A stretch of DNA of 64,000 nucleotides from Flavobacterium lacus (lineage in GTDB: Bacteria; Bacteroidota; Bacteroidia; Flavobacteriales; Flavobacteriaceae): contig NZ_QLSV01000002.1 of assembly GCF_003268815.1 (NCBI RefSeq), positions 1 to 64,000 on the forward strand. The letters run 5' to 3'. Below, piece after piece: positions 16,249 through 24,827 of the stretch (the first letter of the stretch is position 1; every line of letters begins with the position of its first letter). The notes under the pieces are model-generated. The model ran no database searches and had not been told where the DNA came from. It saw only the letters and a list, made by a program, of their open reading frames with translations. Position numbers and translations under genes: made by a program.

Positions 16249-17072
16249 AATCGTCCGTTTTTATATTCGCCTAATACTTTGAAATGTCTGGTTATTTGTC
16301 TTAATTTTCCTTTTGCTTCTTCATAAAATTCATATTTATCAAAAACCACATCGATAAAAAATGAATATTGAAATGGGGTTTCAATGATGGGTAACGACTG
16401 GATTTTAGTCATATTCAATTGGCAATCGCTAATCATTTTCAACACAAGGGCTAAATTTCCAAGTTTATCTTCCAACTCAAATTTCAAGGAGGCTTTATTG
16501 ATTTCGTTTTTTGGAATTTCTTTATTCACCGATTTTATAATCACAAAACGAGTCGTATTATTTTTTACGGTATGGATTCCGTTTGCCACAATTTCCAAAT
16601 CATATAAATCCGCTGCTTTTTTACTCGCAATTGCTGCCACTCCAGGCAACTTTTGCTCTTGAATGCGTTTGGCTGTTTCGGCGGTATCGTTGCTTTCAAT
16701 TAATTTGATGTGCGGATAATTTGAAAAGAAAACAGCACATTGCAACAACGCCATTGGGTGCGACTGCACTTCTTTTATATCCTCAATTGATTGCCCTTTT
16801 AACGCTAAAAGGTTGTGATGAATGTCTAAATAATATTCGCCAATAATGTGCAAATTATTATGATCGATTAAGGCGTAATTTGGAATAATTGAACCGGCGA
16901 TGGAATTTTCGAGAGCCATAATTCCTTTGCTTGACGTATCATTCAGGACGTTTTTTACCAATTTTTCAAACGACATACATTCTTCCAATTGAATCGATTT
17001 GGAAAAATAATTTTCTGCCACTTGATGGTGAAATGAACCTTTTATACCTTGTATTGCTATTTTTGTTATCAT
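16245..17072 (-). CDS. pheA: Prephenate dehydratase
   Basis: PheA converts prephenate to phenylpyruvate. The 275-residue protein has the catalytic dehydratase region (residues 1-180) with the signature NNTTRFVII near residue 169, which holds the catalytic Thr. A C-terminal ACT domain (about 195-270) follows. In the ACT domain the phenylalanine-binding ESRP motif of many relatives reads IQSLP here, so feedback inhibition by Phe may be weak or altered. It has no fused mutase. It is the first gene of the operon and is preceded by a leader-peptide attenuator (17110-17256). Confidence 0.94.
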   Translation of the reverse strand: MITKIAIQGIKGSFHHQVAENYFSKSIQLEECMSFEKLVKNVLNDTSSKGIMALENSIAGSIIPNYALIDHNNLHIIGEYYLDIHHNLLALKGQSIEDIKEVQSHPMALLQCAVFFSNYPHIKLIESNDTAETAKRIQEQKLPGVAAIASKKAADLYDLEIVANGIHTVKNNTTRFVIIKSVNKEIPKNEINKASLKFELEDKLGNLALVLKMISDCQLNMTKIQSLPIIETPFQYSFFIDVVFDKYEFYEEAKGKLRQITRHFKVLGEYKNGRL

Positions 17073-17091
17073 AATTTCTTAATTAATGATT

Positions 17092-17106
17092 CTGAATTAA
17101 ATTCAG
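17092..17106. repeat. CTGAA-N5-TTCAG palindrome in the pheA leader
   Basis: CTGAATTAAATTCAG lies between the attenuator terminator and the pheA start codon. It has the same arms as the CTGAAACAAGTTCAG elements found in the other leaders of this window. Confidence 0.45.
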
Positions 17107-17109
17107 CAT

Positions 17110-17198
17110 AAAAAAAATCCCGACTCACATGGAATCGGGATTTATATTGTTTTTGAATTAAAAAATTTACCTTACATAACACAATACCAATCCCGATT
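17110..17198 (-). promoter_or_regulatory. Transcription attenuator of the aromatic operon: antiterminator and terminator
   Basis: On the minus strand AAATCCCGA and TCGGGATTT (17110-17143) form a terminator hairpin followed by eight T. An alternative fold pairs AATCGGGATTGGTATTG, inside the leader peptide gene (17182-17198), with CAATATAAATCCCGATT (17133-17149) at 15 of 17 positions. That second stem removes the 5' arm of the terminator. A ribosome stalled on the aromatic codons would leave the upstream segment free and allow read-through into pheA. Confidence 0.85.
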
Positions 17199-17256
17199 TT
17201 TTCCAATAGAAAAAATAAAAGAAATTAGTGAAATAATACGTGTTATATGAAATCAT
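17167..17256 (-). CDS. Phe/Tyr leader peptide of the aromatic operon
   Basis: An ATG at 17254-17256 opens a 29-codon reading frame ending in TAA at 17167-17169. Twelve of its residues are Phe or Tyr and one is Trp; the densest block is YYFTNFFYFFYW at residues 7-18, followed by KKSGLVLCYVR. The antiterminator strand begins directly after this block. Length, composition, position ahead of pheA and the overlapping alternative stems all match a classical attenuation leader. No enzymatic function is expected. The start codon lacks a strong ribosome-binding site, and the promoter is not obvious. Confidence 0.88.
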   Translation of the reverse strand: MISYNTYYFTNFFYFFYWKKSGLVLCYVR

Positions 17257-17339
17257 CTTTTTGTTGTGATTTTGAAATGCTAATATAGTAAAATATTTAA
17301 ATCAAAATACTTTTTAGAGAAAAAATGAGTTAAAAACTA

Positions 17340-17347
17340 TACTTTTG
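17340..17347 (+). promoter_or_regulatory. gldA promoter -7 box
   Basis: TACTTTTG matches the Bacteroidota TAnnTTTG box and lies 17 bp before the ATG at 17364. No clear TTG was seen at the -33 position. Confidence 0.6.
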
Positions 17348-17363
17348 CTTTAAATCATTGCGT

Positions 17364-18263
17364 ATGTCTATCGAAGTTAAAAATATTTCAAAAATGTATG
17401 GTGCTCAAAAAGCATTGGATAACATTTCATTTTCAGTGAATAAAGGAGAAATCGTAGGTTTTTTAGGCCCGAATGGTGCCGGAAAATCAACATTGATGAA
17501 GATATTGACAACTTACATAACTTCTGATGAAGGAACTGCTTTGGTTAATAATTTTGATGTTTCAAATGCCAATCAAGAAGTTCAGAAAATTGTTGGCTAT
17601 TTACCGGAACACAATCCGTTGTATTTAGATTTGTATGTCCGTGAGTATTTGGCTTTTAATGCGGATGTATATAAGGTTTCTAAAAGCAGAATTCAGGAAG
17701 TGATTGAATTAACCGGTTTGACTCCTGAAAGTCATAAAAAAATCGGACAATTATCAAAAGGTTATCGTCAACGAGTTGGTTTGGCTACAGCTTTACTACA
17801 CAATCCTGAAGTTTTAATTTTAGATGAACCCACAACAGGATTAGACCCAAATCAATTAGTAGAAATTAGAGATTTGATAAAAAATATTGGAAAAGACAAA
17901 ACTGTTTTTCTTTCCACACACATTATGCAAGAAGTTGAAGCCATTTGTGATCGTGTAATAATCATCAACAACGGGAAAATTGTAACCGATAAAAAATTAG
18001 ACAAATTAATGTCTGATGAGCAAGAACAAGTAATTGAAGTAGAATTTGACAAAGCGGTTTCAGAGGGATTACTGTCAACTTTACCAAACTTTAAATCAGT
18101 GAAAAAAATAACTGCTTCTATTTGGGAAATCACTTTTATATCCTCCGAAGACATGCGTTCAAAACTATTTGATTTTGCAAATGAAAATGGTTTAAAAACA
18201 CTTCAAATTCATTTAAAGAGCAAAAACTTGGAAGCTATTTTTAGAGAAAAAACGAAAAAATAA
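17364..18263 (+). CDS. gldA: Gliding motility ABC transporter ATP-binding protein GldA
   Basis: This is the ATPase subunit of the Gld ABC transporter (partners GldF and GldG), which affects gliding in Flavobacterium. The sequence shows Walker A GPNGAGKST (residues about 36-44), the signature LSKGYRQRVGLA, Walker B VLILDEPTTGLDP and the switch His in FLSTHIMQEV. About 299 residues is the family's usual length. The ATG at 17364 is chosen over a TTG two codons earlier because the promoter box ends at 17347 and relatives start MSIEV. gldF and gldG are not adjacent. Its stop codon abuts the stop of the convergent DUF2807 gene with no bases between. Confidence 0.92.
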   Translation: MSIEVKNISKMYGAQKALDNISFSVNKGEIVGFLGPNGAGKSTLMKILTTYITSDEGTALVNNFDVSNANQEVQKIVGYLPEHNPLYLDLYVREYLAFNADVYKVSKSRIQEVIELTGLTPESHKKIGQLSKGYRQRVGLATALLHNPEVLILDEPTTGLDPNQLVEIRDLIKNIGKDKTVFLSTHIMQEVEAICDRVIIINNGKIVTDKKLDKLMSDEQEQVIEVEFDKAVSEGLLSTLPNFKSVKKITASIWEITFISSEDMRSKLFDFANENGLKTLQIHLKSKNLEAIFREKTKK

Positions 18264-19013
18264 TTAGTTATAAATCACTCTTCCCTGGTAGTGTTGAATA
18301 ACTTCTACTTGGGATGGATTTGAATGAATCACTAAATTTCCGGTACTATATAAATCGCCTGTTACTGATTGTAAAACATTGACATGAATGTCATTAAAAC
18401 CGCGGTGAAACAAGCCAAAGTTAGTTATTTCTAAATTTTCTGCTTTTACAATTCCATTTCCATTGTAAAAGCCCACAAAACAATCGTTTGTTTTTCCTGA
18501 AATGTAGTACCTGGAAACATTATTATTTCCTATGAAAAGGTTTACATTATCAATTTGAAGTGTAAAATCGCCTGTTCCGGCACCGTCTTCTCCATCACCA
18601 TCTTTATCCAATGCAATTAAATTGAGTGAAGGATAAGTCAACACGCCATCTGAAACTATATTTTGTTCTGTTTTAGAACGTATTTCAATCAAATTTGGAG
18701 CTGTAATATAAACCGTTGTTTGTCCATAATCACGCACCCAGTTGCAAGTGGTTTTATCTCTTAAAAACAACGTGTTATCTCGTACCTTAACCTCAATGTC
18801 GTCGATTAAATTTTCACCCGACCGAACTTCTACTTTGTAGTTTTCGCCTTGTTTTATAACCAACCCAATTCCTTTATAAACTCTAATGTATTCAAATGGT
18901 GTAACTTCAACTTCTTTGATCACCATACTTCCTGTTGATTTGACACAATCAGCAGGGTTTTCACAGCTTAAGATCACAATTGAAAACAATAAAATAAAAA
19001 TGTGCTTTTTCAT
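18264..19013 (-). CDS. DUF2807 (head GIN domain) lipoprotein
   Basis: This 249-residue protein has a lipoprotein signal (IVILSCENP, lipid-modified Cys near residue 17), so it should be attached to a membrane. The rest is a right-handed beta-helix type repeat domain (DUF2807): VTPFEYIRVYKGIGLVIKQG, EVRSGENLIDDIEVKVRDN and IEITNFGLFHRGFNDIHVN-like turns. It has Gly/Asp-rich loops (DGDGEDGAGTGDF). The function of this family is unknown. It starts 3 bp after the PagL-like gene and is probably cotranscribed with it. Confidence 0.85.
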   Translation of the reverse strand: MKKHIFILLFSIVILSCENPADCVKSTGSMVIKEVEVTPFEYIRVYKGIGLVIKQGENYKVEVRSGENLIDDIEVKVRDNTLFLRDKTTCNWVRDYGQTTVYITAPNLIEIRSKTEQNIVSDGVLTYPSLNLIALDKDGDGEDGAGTGDFTLQIDNVNLFIGNNNVSRYYISGKTNDCFVGFYNGNGIVKAENLEITNFGLFHRGFNDIHVNVLQSVTGDLYSTGNLVIHSNPSQVEVIQHYQGRVIYN

Positions 19014-19016
19014 AAC

Positions 19017-20102
19017 TTATAGTCTAACTCCAACAACAAACTCCATTGCTTCTGCGAGAAAAACATGTGTTTTGATGGATAATCCAGTGTATATTTTTTT
19101 AGTAAAATAATATTTCATTCCAACTCTATCATAAATAGGAATATCCGATTTATAAGGTTGGTAAACATAATAACCGAGTTGTGCTTCAAGCGAAATTCTG
19201 TTTATAAACAATTCATATCCCACAAAAACACCAACTCTTTTATAGTCTGTATCAACCGTTACATTTTCTCGCGGATAGGCAATTGCCATAAATTTGATAT
19301 ATTCTTTATAGGATTGTGTTAAAAAAAGCTCCGTTCCTAATTGAAATGCACTTTTTCTACTGATTCTTTTATCAATATAAAAAGCAGGGTGATAAAAGGG
19401 TTTTTGTCCGCTTCCTACAATTGAGCTTTCACTAATGCCTGTTCTTAAAACAAAATTGTACTTAATTGGCTCTGTGATTTTTACTTTTGGCAAAGTATCT
19501 GCTTGTCTTTCGAGAGGCTCTTCAAAATTATAAGTAACTCCTATGTTTACACCATACGAATTGACACCGCTGTTTGGAGCTTTTATTCTTCCGTTAGAGA
19601 AATGAGTTAATAAAAATCCTGCTTGAAAATCAAAATTATCTATTAATCGAGTAGTATAATGCAGAGCAAAATTCGTGTTTGCTACAATCTTTGAGCCAAA
19701 AGCTGCATTTTTACTATTGGTTTCTTTATCGTGCGGATCAGTTGTATAGGCTACTCCTTGAGCGATTTTAAACTGAACTTTTCGATTTAAAATGTAGAAA
19801 TTATAATGGGCCCCAACGCCATATACTTTTCCTAAAATATCATTTTTAAAATCTTGATAAATAAAATAACCACCATAATCCGGATAATTAAATGCTCTTT
19901 CCCACGCTTGATGACCATATGTTTTTTTATATAAACTTATTAAAACACCATCCGGATGACCTTGCAGAAAATGTTGCAAATCGTCCGTATGAGGTAAAAC
20001 ATTTCCTCTAAAGTAGTGAACATCTAAAGCGGTAGTTTCAGTTTTTTCCTGAGCAGAGAGAACTGTTGTAAAAAGCAGTACTAAAATATAAAGTTTCCTC
20101 AT
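19017..20102 (-). CDS. Acyloxyacyl hydrolase (PagL-like) outer membrane protein
   Basis: The 361-residue product has a signal peptide (TTVLSAQ) and an outer-membrane beta-barrel pattern. The segment LTHFSNGRIKAPNSGVNSYG near residue 170 contains the His-x-Ser pair that forms the active site of PagL lipid A 3-O-deacylases. The protein is about twice as long as PagL; the C-terminal half is a second run of amphipathic strands (VGVFVGYELFINRISLEAQ, ending in FVVGVRL with hydrophobic final residues). It may remodel lipid A. The downstream DUF2807 lipoprotein is in the same operon. Confidence 0.75.
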   Translation of the reverse strand: MRKLYILVLLFTTVLSAQEKTETTALDVHYFRGNVLPHTDDLQHFLQGHPDGVLISLYKKTYGHQAWERAFNYPDYGGYFIYQDFKNDILGKVYGVGAHYNFYILNRKVQFKIAQGVAYTTDPHDKETNSKNAAFGSKIVANTNFALHYTTRLIDNFDFQAGFLLTHFSNGRIKAPNSGVNSYGVNIGVTYNFEEPLERQADTLPKVKITEPIKYNFVLRTGISESSIVGSGQKPFYHPAFYIDKRISRKSAFQLGTELFLTQSYKEYIKFMAIAYPRENVTVDTDYKRVGVFVGYELFINRISLEAQLGYYVYQPYKSDIPIYDRVGMKYYFTKKIYTGLSIKTHVFLAEAMEFVVGVRL

Positions 20103-20169
20103 TCTAAATGTTATTCCGGCAAATATAAAAGAATATAATTAGTAAGAAAACTTTATGAAACAATTGATT

Positions 20170-21126
20170 TTAAAATATTTCTTTTGCAATTGCTTTGATG
20201 TTTTCAGCTTTTCCCATGGAATAATAATGTAAAACCGGAATTCCAGCCGCAACCAATTCCTTACTTTGAGCCGTGCACCATTCGATTCCGATTTGTTTTA
20301 CCTCATCGTTATCTTTTGCTTTTACGACCGCCATAATTAAATCGTCCGGCAATTCAATACTAAAGCGATGTGGAATTAAATTCAATTGTTTCTTAGTAGC
20401 AATTGGCTTTAATCCCGGAATAATTGGTACGGTAATTCCGGCTGCTCTGCATTTTTTTACAAAATCAAAGAATTTTTGATTATCAAAAAACATTTGGGTG
20501 ATAATGTAGTCTGCTCCGTTTTTAATTTTTTGTTTTAAAAAATGAATATCGCTATCTAAACTTGGTGCTTCCATATGTTTTTCAGGATAACCCGACACAC
20601 CTATACAAAAATTGGTACACGATGAATTTTGTAAATCTTCATCCAAATAAATGCCTTTATTCAAATTGTGTATTTGTGTAACCAATTCAGTGGCATATTC
20701 ATTTCCTTCTTTTTCGGGTCTGAAATAAATTTCGTTTTTCAACGCATCACCACGAAGAGCTACGACATTATCAATACCTAAAAAATCCAAATCGATTAGT
20801 AAATTCTCAGTATCTTCTTTGGTAAAACCACCGCACAAAATGTGAGGAATGGCATCAACCTCATATTTATTTTGAATTCCTGCACAAATTCCCACCGTTC
20901 CCGGACGTTTTTTTACAATTTTTTTCTGTAATAAACCGCTCGGCAATTCCTTGAATTCGTATTCTTCCCGATGATATGTTACATCAATAAACGGAGGATT
21001 GAATTCCATCAACGGATCAATTGAATCAAAAATGGATTGAATATTTTGTCCTTTTAATGGTGGCAAAATTTCAAAGGAAAATAAAGGTTTGCCTTGGGCG
21101 TTTTCGATATGTTGGGTTACTTTCAT
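20170..21126 (-). CDS. metF: Methylenetetrahydrofolate reductase
   Basis: MetF reduces 5,10-methylenetetrahydrofolate to 5-methyltetrahydrofolate, the methyl donor for MetH, using FAD. The 318-residue TIM barrel starts with PLFSFEILPPLKG, which contains the catalytic Glu. It also has VVALRGD, the FCIGVSGYPEKH block and ADYIITQMFFD. It is last in the metH-metF cluster and is preceded by a 7-bp-repeat hairpin. The gene pairing fits its supply of methyltetrahydrofolate to methionine synthase. Confidence 0.96.
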   Translation of the reverse strand: MKVTQHIENAQGKPLFSFEILPPLKGQNIQSIFDSIDPLMEFNPPFIDVTYHREEYEFKELPSGLLQKKIVKKRPGTVGICAGIQNKYEVDAIPHILCGGFTKEDTENLLIDLDFLGIDNVVALRGDALKNEIYFRPEKEGNEYATELVTQIHNLNKGIYLDEDLQNSSCTNFCIGVSGYPEKHMEAPSLDSDIHFLKQKIKNGADYIITQMFFDNQKFFDFVKKCRAAGITVPIIPGLKPIATKKQLNLIPHRFSIELPDDLIMAVVKAKDNDEVKQIGIEWCTAQSKELVAAGIPVLHYYSMGKAENIKAIAKEIF

Positions 21127-21130
21127 TTTT

Positions 21131-21187
21131 GGTTATCTGTTGTCGGTTGTCGGTTGTCGGTTAACTGATAACGGACAACAGACAACG
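21131..21187. repeat. Inverted heptamer arrays between metH and metF
   Basis: Three to four CGGTTGT-like units are followed, after a short spacer, by the complementary ACGGACAACAGACAACGG units, giving a hairpin that fills the metH-metF gap. The layout is the same as at 14201-14259. Confidence 0.75.
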
Positions 21188-21191
21188 GTTT

Positions 21192-24100
21192 TTAATCTGC
21201 TATATTCGGCGAAAGCCATTTCATCGCCATTTCCAAACTGACGTTTCTTCGTTTTGCGTAATCTTCTACTTGGTCTTTTTTGATTTTTCCTAATCCGAAA
21301 TATTTACTTTCCGGATGGGCAAAATAATATCCTGAAACCGATGCAGCAGGCCACATCGCCATACTTTCGGTCAGTTTTACACCTATTTTTTCTTCTACCT
21401 TTACTAATTTCCAAATCGTTGGTTTTTCCAAATGATCCGGACAGGCAGGATAACCCGGAGCAGGACGAATCCCGGTGTAATTTTCTTTGATTAAATCCTC
21501 ATTCGATAATTTTTCATCGGAATCATAACCCCAGAACTCTTTACGTACTTTTAGGTGTAAATATTCTGCAAAAGCTTCTGCTAATCGGTCACCTAACGCT
21601 TTTACCAAAATGGAATTATAATCGTCTAATTGTTTTTCAAATTCTAATGCTTTTTCATCTACACCAAATCCTGTTGTAACACAAAAACAACCGATGTAAT
21701 CTTGAATTCCGGAATCTTTTGGAGCGATGAAATCAGCTAGAGCAATGTTTGGTGCTCCGGCAGTTTTTTGGGATTGTTGTCTTAAGGTCAAAAACGTTGT
21801 CGGTTGTCCGTTGTCGGTTGACGGGAAAACTGCTATGTCATCGTCGTTTATTGAACTAGCCGGAAAAATTCCGAGAATTCCTTTGGCAGTTAACCATTTT
21901 TCATTGACGATTTGTTCCAACATTTTTTGTGCATCTTCAAATAAATCAGAAGCTTGTTGTCCCACAATTTCATCAGTTAAAATAGCTGGATATTTTCCGA
22001 ATAATTCCCACGATTGAAAAAAAGGTGTCCAATCAATGAAATCAACTAATTCATATAATTCAACTTCAACAGTTTTTGTTCCGATAAAATTGGGTTTTGC
22101 AGGCTGATAATTTTTCCAATCGAGCTGTAATTTATTTTTTCGAGCTTCTTCGATTGATAGAAAATTCTTTTCTCTGCTCCTATTTAAATAACCTTCCCGA
22201 AGCTGATCATAATCAGCACGAACGGTTTTGGCGTAAGCTGATTTAGTATCGGGTTGTAACAAATTGGTTGCCACAGTAACAGCTCGCGATGCATCATTTA
22301 CGTGAACAACGGTTTCTTTGTATTCGGGTGCAATTTTGACTGCTGTGTGAGCACGAGAAGTTGTTGCACCACCAATCATAATCGGAATTTTGATATTTAA
22401 TTTATCCATTTCTTTCGCCAAATAAACCATTTCATCTAATGATGGAGTGATTAATCCGCTTAAACCGATAATATCAACGTTTTCACGGATGGCCGTTTCA
22501 ATGATTTTTTCCGGTGGAACCATGACACCTAAATCGATGATTTCAAAATTATTGCAAGCTAAAACTACCGCAACAATATTCTTCCCAATGTCGTGAACAT
22601 CGCCTTTGACGGTTGCCATCAATATCTTACCAGCCCCCCCCGCCCCCGAAGGGGGAGCTACCAAGTTTGCGGATATTCGTTCAATAACTTTTTCAATTTC
22701 AAACAACACTTCTTCATTTTTAAATCTAATAACTCTATATCCTTCAGAAAGCAACCATTTTGTTCTTTCAACATCACTTACTTGGTTTTCTGGCAACTGA
22801 TGAATACTTCCATCAACTTCGATAATCAAATTTGATTTCAAACAAATAAAATCAGCAATATAATTTCCTATAATATGTTGTCTTCTAAATTTGTGCCCAT
22901 CTATTCCTTTATTGGACAAAACATACCAAAGGATTTTTTCAGCCTCCGTCGGTTTATTTCTCATTTCTCGTGCAAACTGTTTTAACAATCCATAATTATA
23001 AGGATTTGCTGTTGCCCAATATTGTGACGTTTTTACTCCCCCTTTGGGGGTTGGGGGGCTAATAAAAGGAAGTAAATAAGCTACCGCTTTTTTCATTACT
23101 CGAGCCGATTTAACCACTTGTGGCAAAAACATTTTTCCGCTTCCGAATAAATCGCCAACGACATTCATTCCTGCCATTAAATTGATTTCAATGACTTCGA
23201 TAGCTTTAGAAGCATTTAGTCTGGCTTCTTCAACATCAATTTCAATGAATTCATCGATTCCTTTGACTAATGAATGGGTTAATCGTTCTTGAACAGAGCC
23301 ATTTCGCCACTCTTGAATCGCTTTTTCATTGACTTTGAAATCTCCTTTATATGTTTCGGCTAATTCTAAAAGCCGTTCAGTAGCATCCTCTCGCCTATTC
23401 AAAAGAACATCTTCAACGTGTTTTAATAAAACGGGATCAATTTCATCATAAATTTCGAGCATTTCCGGATTCACAATTCCCATTGTCATTCCGTTTTGAA
23501 TGGCGTGATAAAGGAAAGCGGAATGCATGGCTTCACGCACTTTATCGTTTCCACGGAAAGAAAAAGAAACGTTACTCACACCACCGGAAATATTGGCAAA
23601 CGGCAAATTTTCACGAATCCATTTTGTAGCTCTGAAAAAATCCAACGCGTTTAATTTATGTTCGTCCATTCCGGTTGCAACTGGAAAAATATTTGGGTCG
23701 AAAATGATGTCTTCGGCTGGGAAACCCACTTTTTCTACAAGAATATCATAGCTTCTTTTACATATTTCGATGCGTCTCTCGTAATTATCAGCTTGACCAT
23801 TTTCATCAAAAGCCATTACGATAACCGCCGCACCGTATCGCTTGATTAATTTGGCGTGATGGATGAACGTTTCTTCTCCTTCTTTTAACGAAATGGAATT
23901 GACAACTCCTTTTCCTTGAATGACTTTTAATCCGGCTTCGATGATTTCCCATTTGGAACTGTCAATCATAACGGGAACTCGAGCAATATCAGGTTCGGCA
24001 GCGATTAAATTTAGGAATTTGGTCATGGCATGCACCCCATCCAACATTCCTTCGTCCATGTTGACATCGATAATTTGGGCACCACCTTCTACTTGAGTAC

Positions 24101-24269
24101 GAGCAATATCGAGAGCTTCTTCGTACTTTTCTTCTTTGATTAAACGAAGAAATTTTCGTGAACCGGTGACGTTTGTTCGTTCGCCGACGTTTACAAAAAT
24201 TGACTCTTCATTGACAAAAAGCGGTTCTAATCCTGATAATTGTAAATTTATTTTGTTCGTTCTTGACAT
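21192..24269 (-). CDS. metH: Methionine synthase C-terminal modules (MetH) with in-frame DUF559 nuclease insertion
   Basis: MetH transfers the methyl group of methyltetrahydrofolate to homocysteine through cobalamin. This 1025-residue protein has the folate-binding domain ([16 protein letters not shown], residues about 26-290), the four-helix cap (about 325-403), the cobalamin Rossmann domain with GDVHDIGKN (axial His 559) and the SAM-binding reactivation domain (about 740-1020, [20 protein letters not shown]). The homocysteine domain is encoded separately at 24828-25886. Residues 404-546 are an insertion, exactly 143 codons, between cap and Rossmann domains. It encodes a complete DUF559 endonuclease-like fold ([28 protein letters not shown]). 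Without it the length would be about 882. A heptamer array adds STDNGQPTT near residue 815. Confidence 0.95.
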   Translation of the reverse strand: MSRTNKINLQLSGLEPLFVNEESIFVNVGERTNVTGSRKFLRLIKEEKYEEALDIARTQVEGGAQIIDVNMDEGMLDGVHAMTKFLNLIAAEPDIARVPVMIDSSKWEIIEAGLKVIQGKGVVNSISLKEGEETFIHHAKLIKRYGAAVIVMAFDENGQADNYERRIEICKRSYDILVEKVGFPAEDIIFDPNIFPVATGMDEHKLNALDFFRATKWIRENLPFANISGGVSNVSFSFRGNDKVREAMHSAFLYHAIQNGMTMGIVNPEMLEIYDEIDPVLLKHVEDVLLNRREDATERLLELAETYKGDFKVNEKAIQEWRNGSVQERLTHSLVKGIDEFIEIDVEEARLNASKAIEVIEINLMAGMNVVGDLFGSGKMFLPQVVKSARVMKKAVAYLLPFISPPTPKGGVKTSQYWATANPYNYGLLKQFAREMRNKPTEAEKILWYVLSNKGIDGHKFRRQHIIGNYIADFICLKSNLIIEVDGSIHQLPENQVSDVERTKWLLSEGYRVIRFKNEEVLFEIEKVIERISANLVAPPSGAGGAGKILMATVKGDVHDIGKNIVAVVLACNNFEIIDLGVMVPPEKIIETAIRENVDIIGLSGLITPSLDEMVYLAKEMDKLNIKIPIMIGGATTSRAHTAVKIAPEYKETVVHVNDASRAVTVATNLLQPDTKSAYAKTVRADYDQLREGYLNRSREKNFLSIEEARKNKLQLDWKNYQPAKPNFIGTKTVEVELYELVDFIDWTPFFQSWELFGKYPAILTDEIVGQQASDLFEDAQKMLEQIVNEKWLTAKGILGIFPASSINDDDIAVFPSTDNGQPTTFLTLRQQSQKTAGAPNIALADFIAPKDSGIQDYIGCFCVTTGFGVDEKALEFEKQLDDYNSILVKALGDRLAEAFAEYLHLKVRKEFWGYDSDEKLSNEDLIKENYTGIRPAPGYPACPDHLEKPTIWKLVKVEEKIGVKLTESMAMWPAASVSGYYFAHPESKYFGLGKIKKDQVEDYAKRRNVSLEMAMKWLSPNIAD
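21796..21826. repeat. 7-bp tandem repeat (CGGTTGT) inside metH
   Basis: About four heptamer units are translated in frame as STDNGQPTT, close to the peptide encoded by the array in aroA. It lies in a loop near the start of the reactivation domain. Confidence 0.65.
22632..23060 (-). mobile_element. DUF559-encoding element inserted in frame in metH
   Basis: The 429-bp element is bounded by imperfect inverted repeats of about 26 bp: AGCCCCC..CCCCC.AAGGGGGAG at 23035-23060 and its complement at 22632-22659. The frame stays open throughout, adding 143 residues. The encoded domain has the DUF559/Vsr-like (PD-(D/E)XK) pattern with Asp 473, Glu 484, Asp 486 and His 490 all in place, so the nuclease fold appears intact. 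It has no separate start or stop codon, so it is made only as part of MetH. A solo repeat lies at 25831-25857. Mobility is inferred from the repeats and from the exact fit within a linker. Confidence 0.75.
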
Positions 24270-24307
24270 ATCTTTATGTAACTACAGATTTCAGAAATTG
24301 AATCCAT

Positions 24308-24817
24308 TTAATTTGCTAAATAATATTTAACATTCACTAATTGTATAGATTGAATAAGTCCTAACTCAAGAGAAGATTCTTTGTCATAGGAAAAGATACA
24401 ACTCGAGTTTGGATTTATTTGACCACAAATCGAGCTTGCCCCATTCAAAAAGCCAGAAGAAGAAACTGTACCATCAACATCTAAAGTTATGTATGCAAAA
24501 CCATTTATAACAAAATTATTTAGATTATTTAGTTTGATTTCAAATTTTAGTCGGTTTGTATTATTCCCGGTATTTTGTATGAATTCAAAGTTTACTACTT
24601 CATATGAAAAGTTTTCAACAGGTAATTGTTCTTGAATTGGGGGTATTTCGTAATCACAAGGAACTATTTCACTGGTTTCCGGAATAAAAGAACTTCCGGA
24701 TGGGGTAACAATGGTTCTGCTAGGAATGACGATGGTTTTAGTGCAGTCGTCCGTTGAAGAGCAACCAAAAAAGATTGAACTAATTATTAACGCCAATAAT
24801 TTTAAATACTTTTTCAT
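24308..24817 (-). CDS. Lipoprotein of unknown function between the two metH genes
   Basis: The start at 24817 gives MKKYLKLLALIISS and a lipobox (IFFGC, Cys near residue 19), so it is likely a lipoprotein of about 169 residues. The mature part starts with a Thr/Ser-rich stretch (PSRTIVTPSGSS) and is mainly beta-structured. Two later Cys residues (SSICGQ and SSCIFS) could form a disulfide. A longer open frame reaching to 24946 is rejected because it overlaps the preceding gene and lacks a signal. I do not recognise a family. It lies 10 bp after the homocysteine-domain gene and 38 bp before metH, so it is probably cotranscribed. Confidence 0.75.
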   Translation of the reverse strand: MKKYLKLLALIISSIFFGCSSTDDCTKTIVIPSRTIVTPSGSSFIPETSEIVPCDYEIPPIQEQLPVENFSYEVVNFEFIQNTGNNTNRLKFEIKLNNLNNFVINGFAYITLDVDGTVSSSGFLNGASSICGQINPNSSCIFSYDKESSLELGLIQSIQLVNVKYYLAN

Positions 24818-24827
24818 TTTTATATGT

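Noticed and set aside
21192..24269. metH as a pseudogene because of the insertion
   Set aside because: The frame is open from end to end, the insert lies in an interdomain linker, and all catalytic and cobalamin motifs are present.
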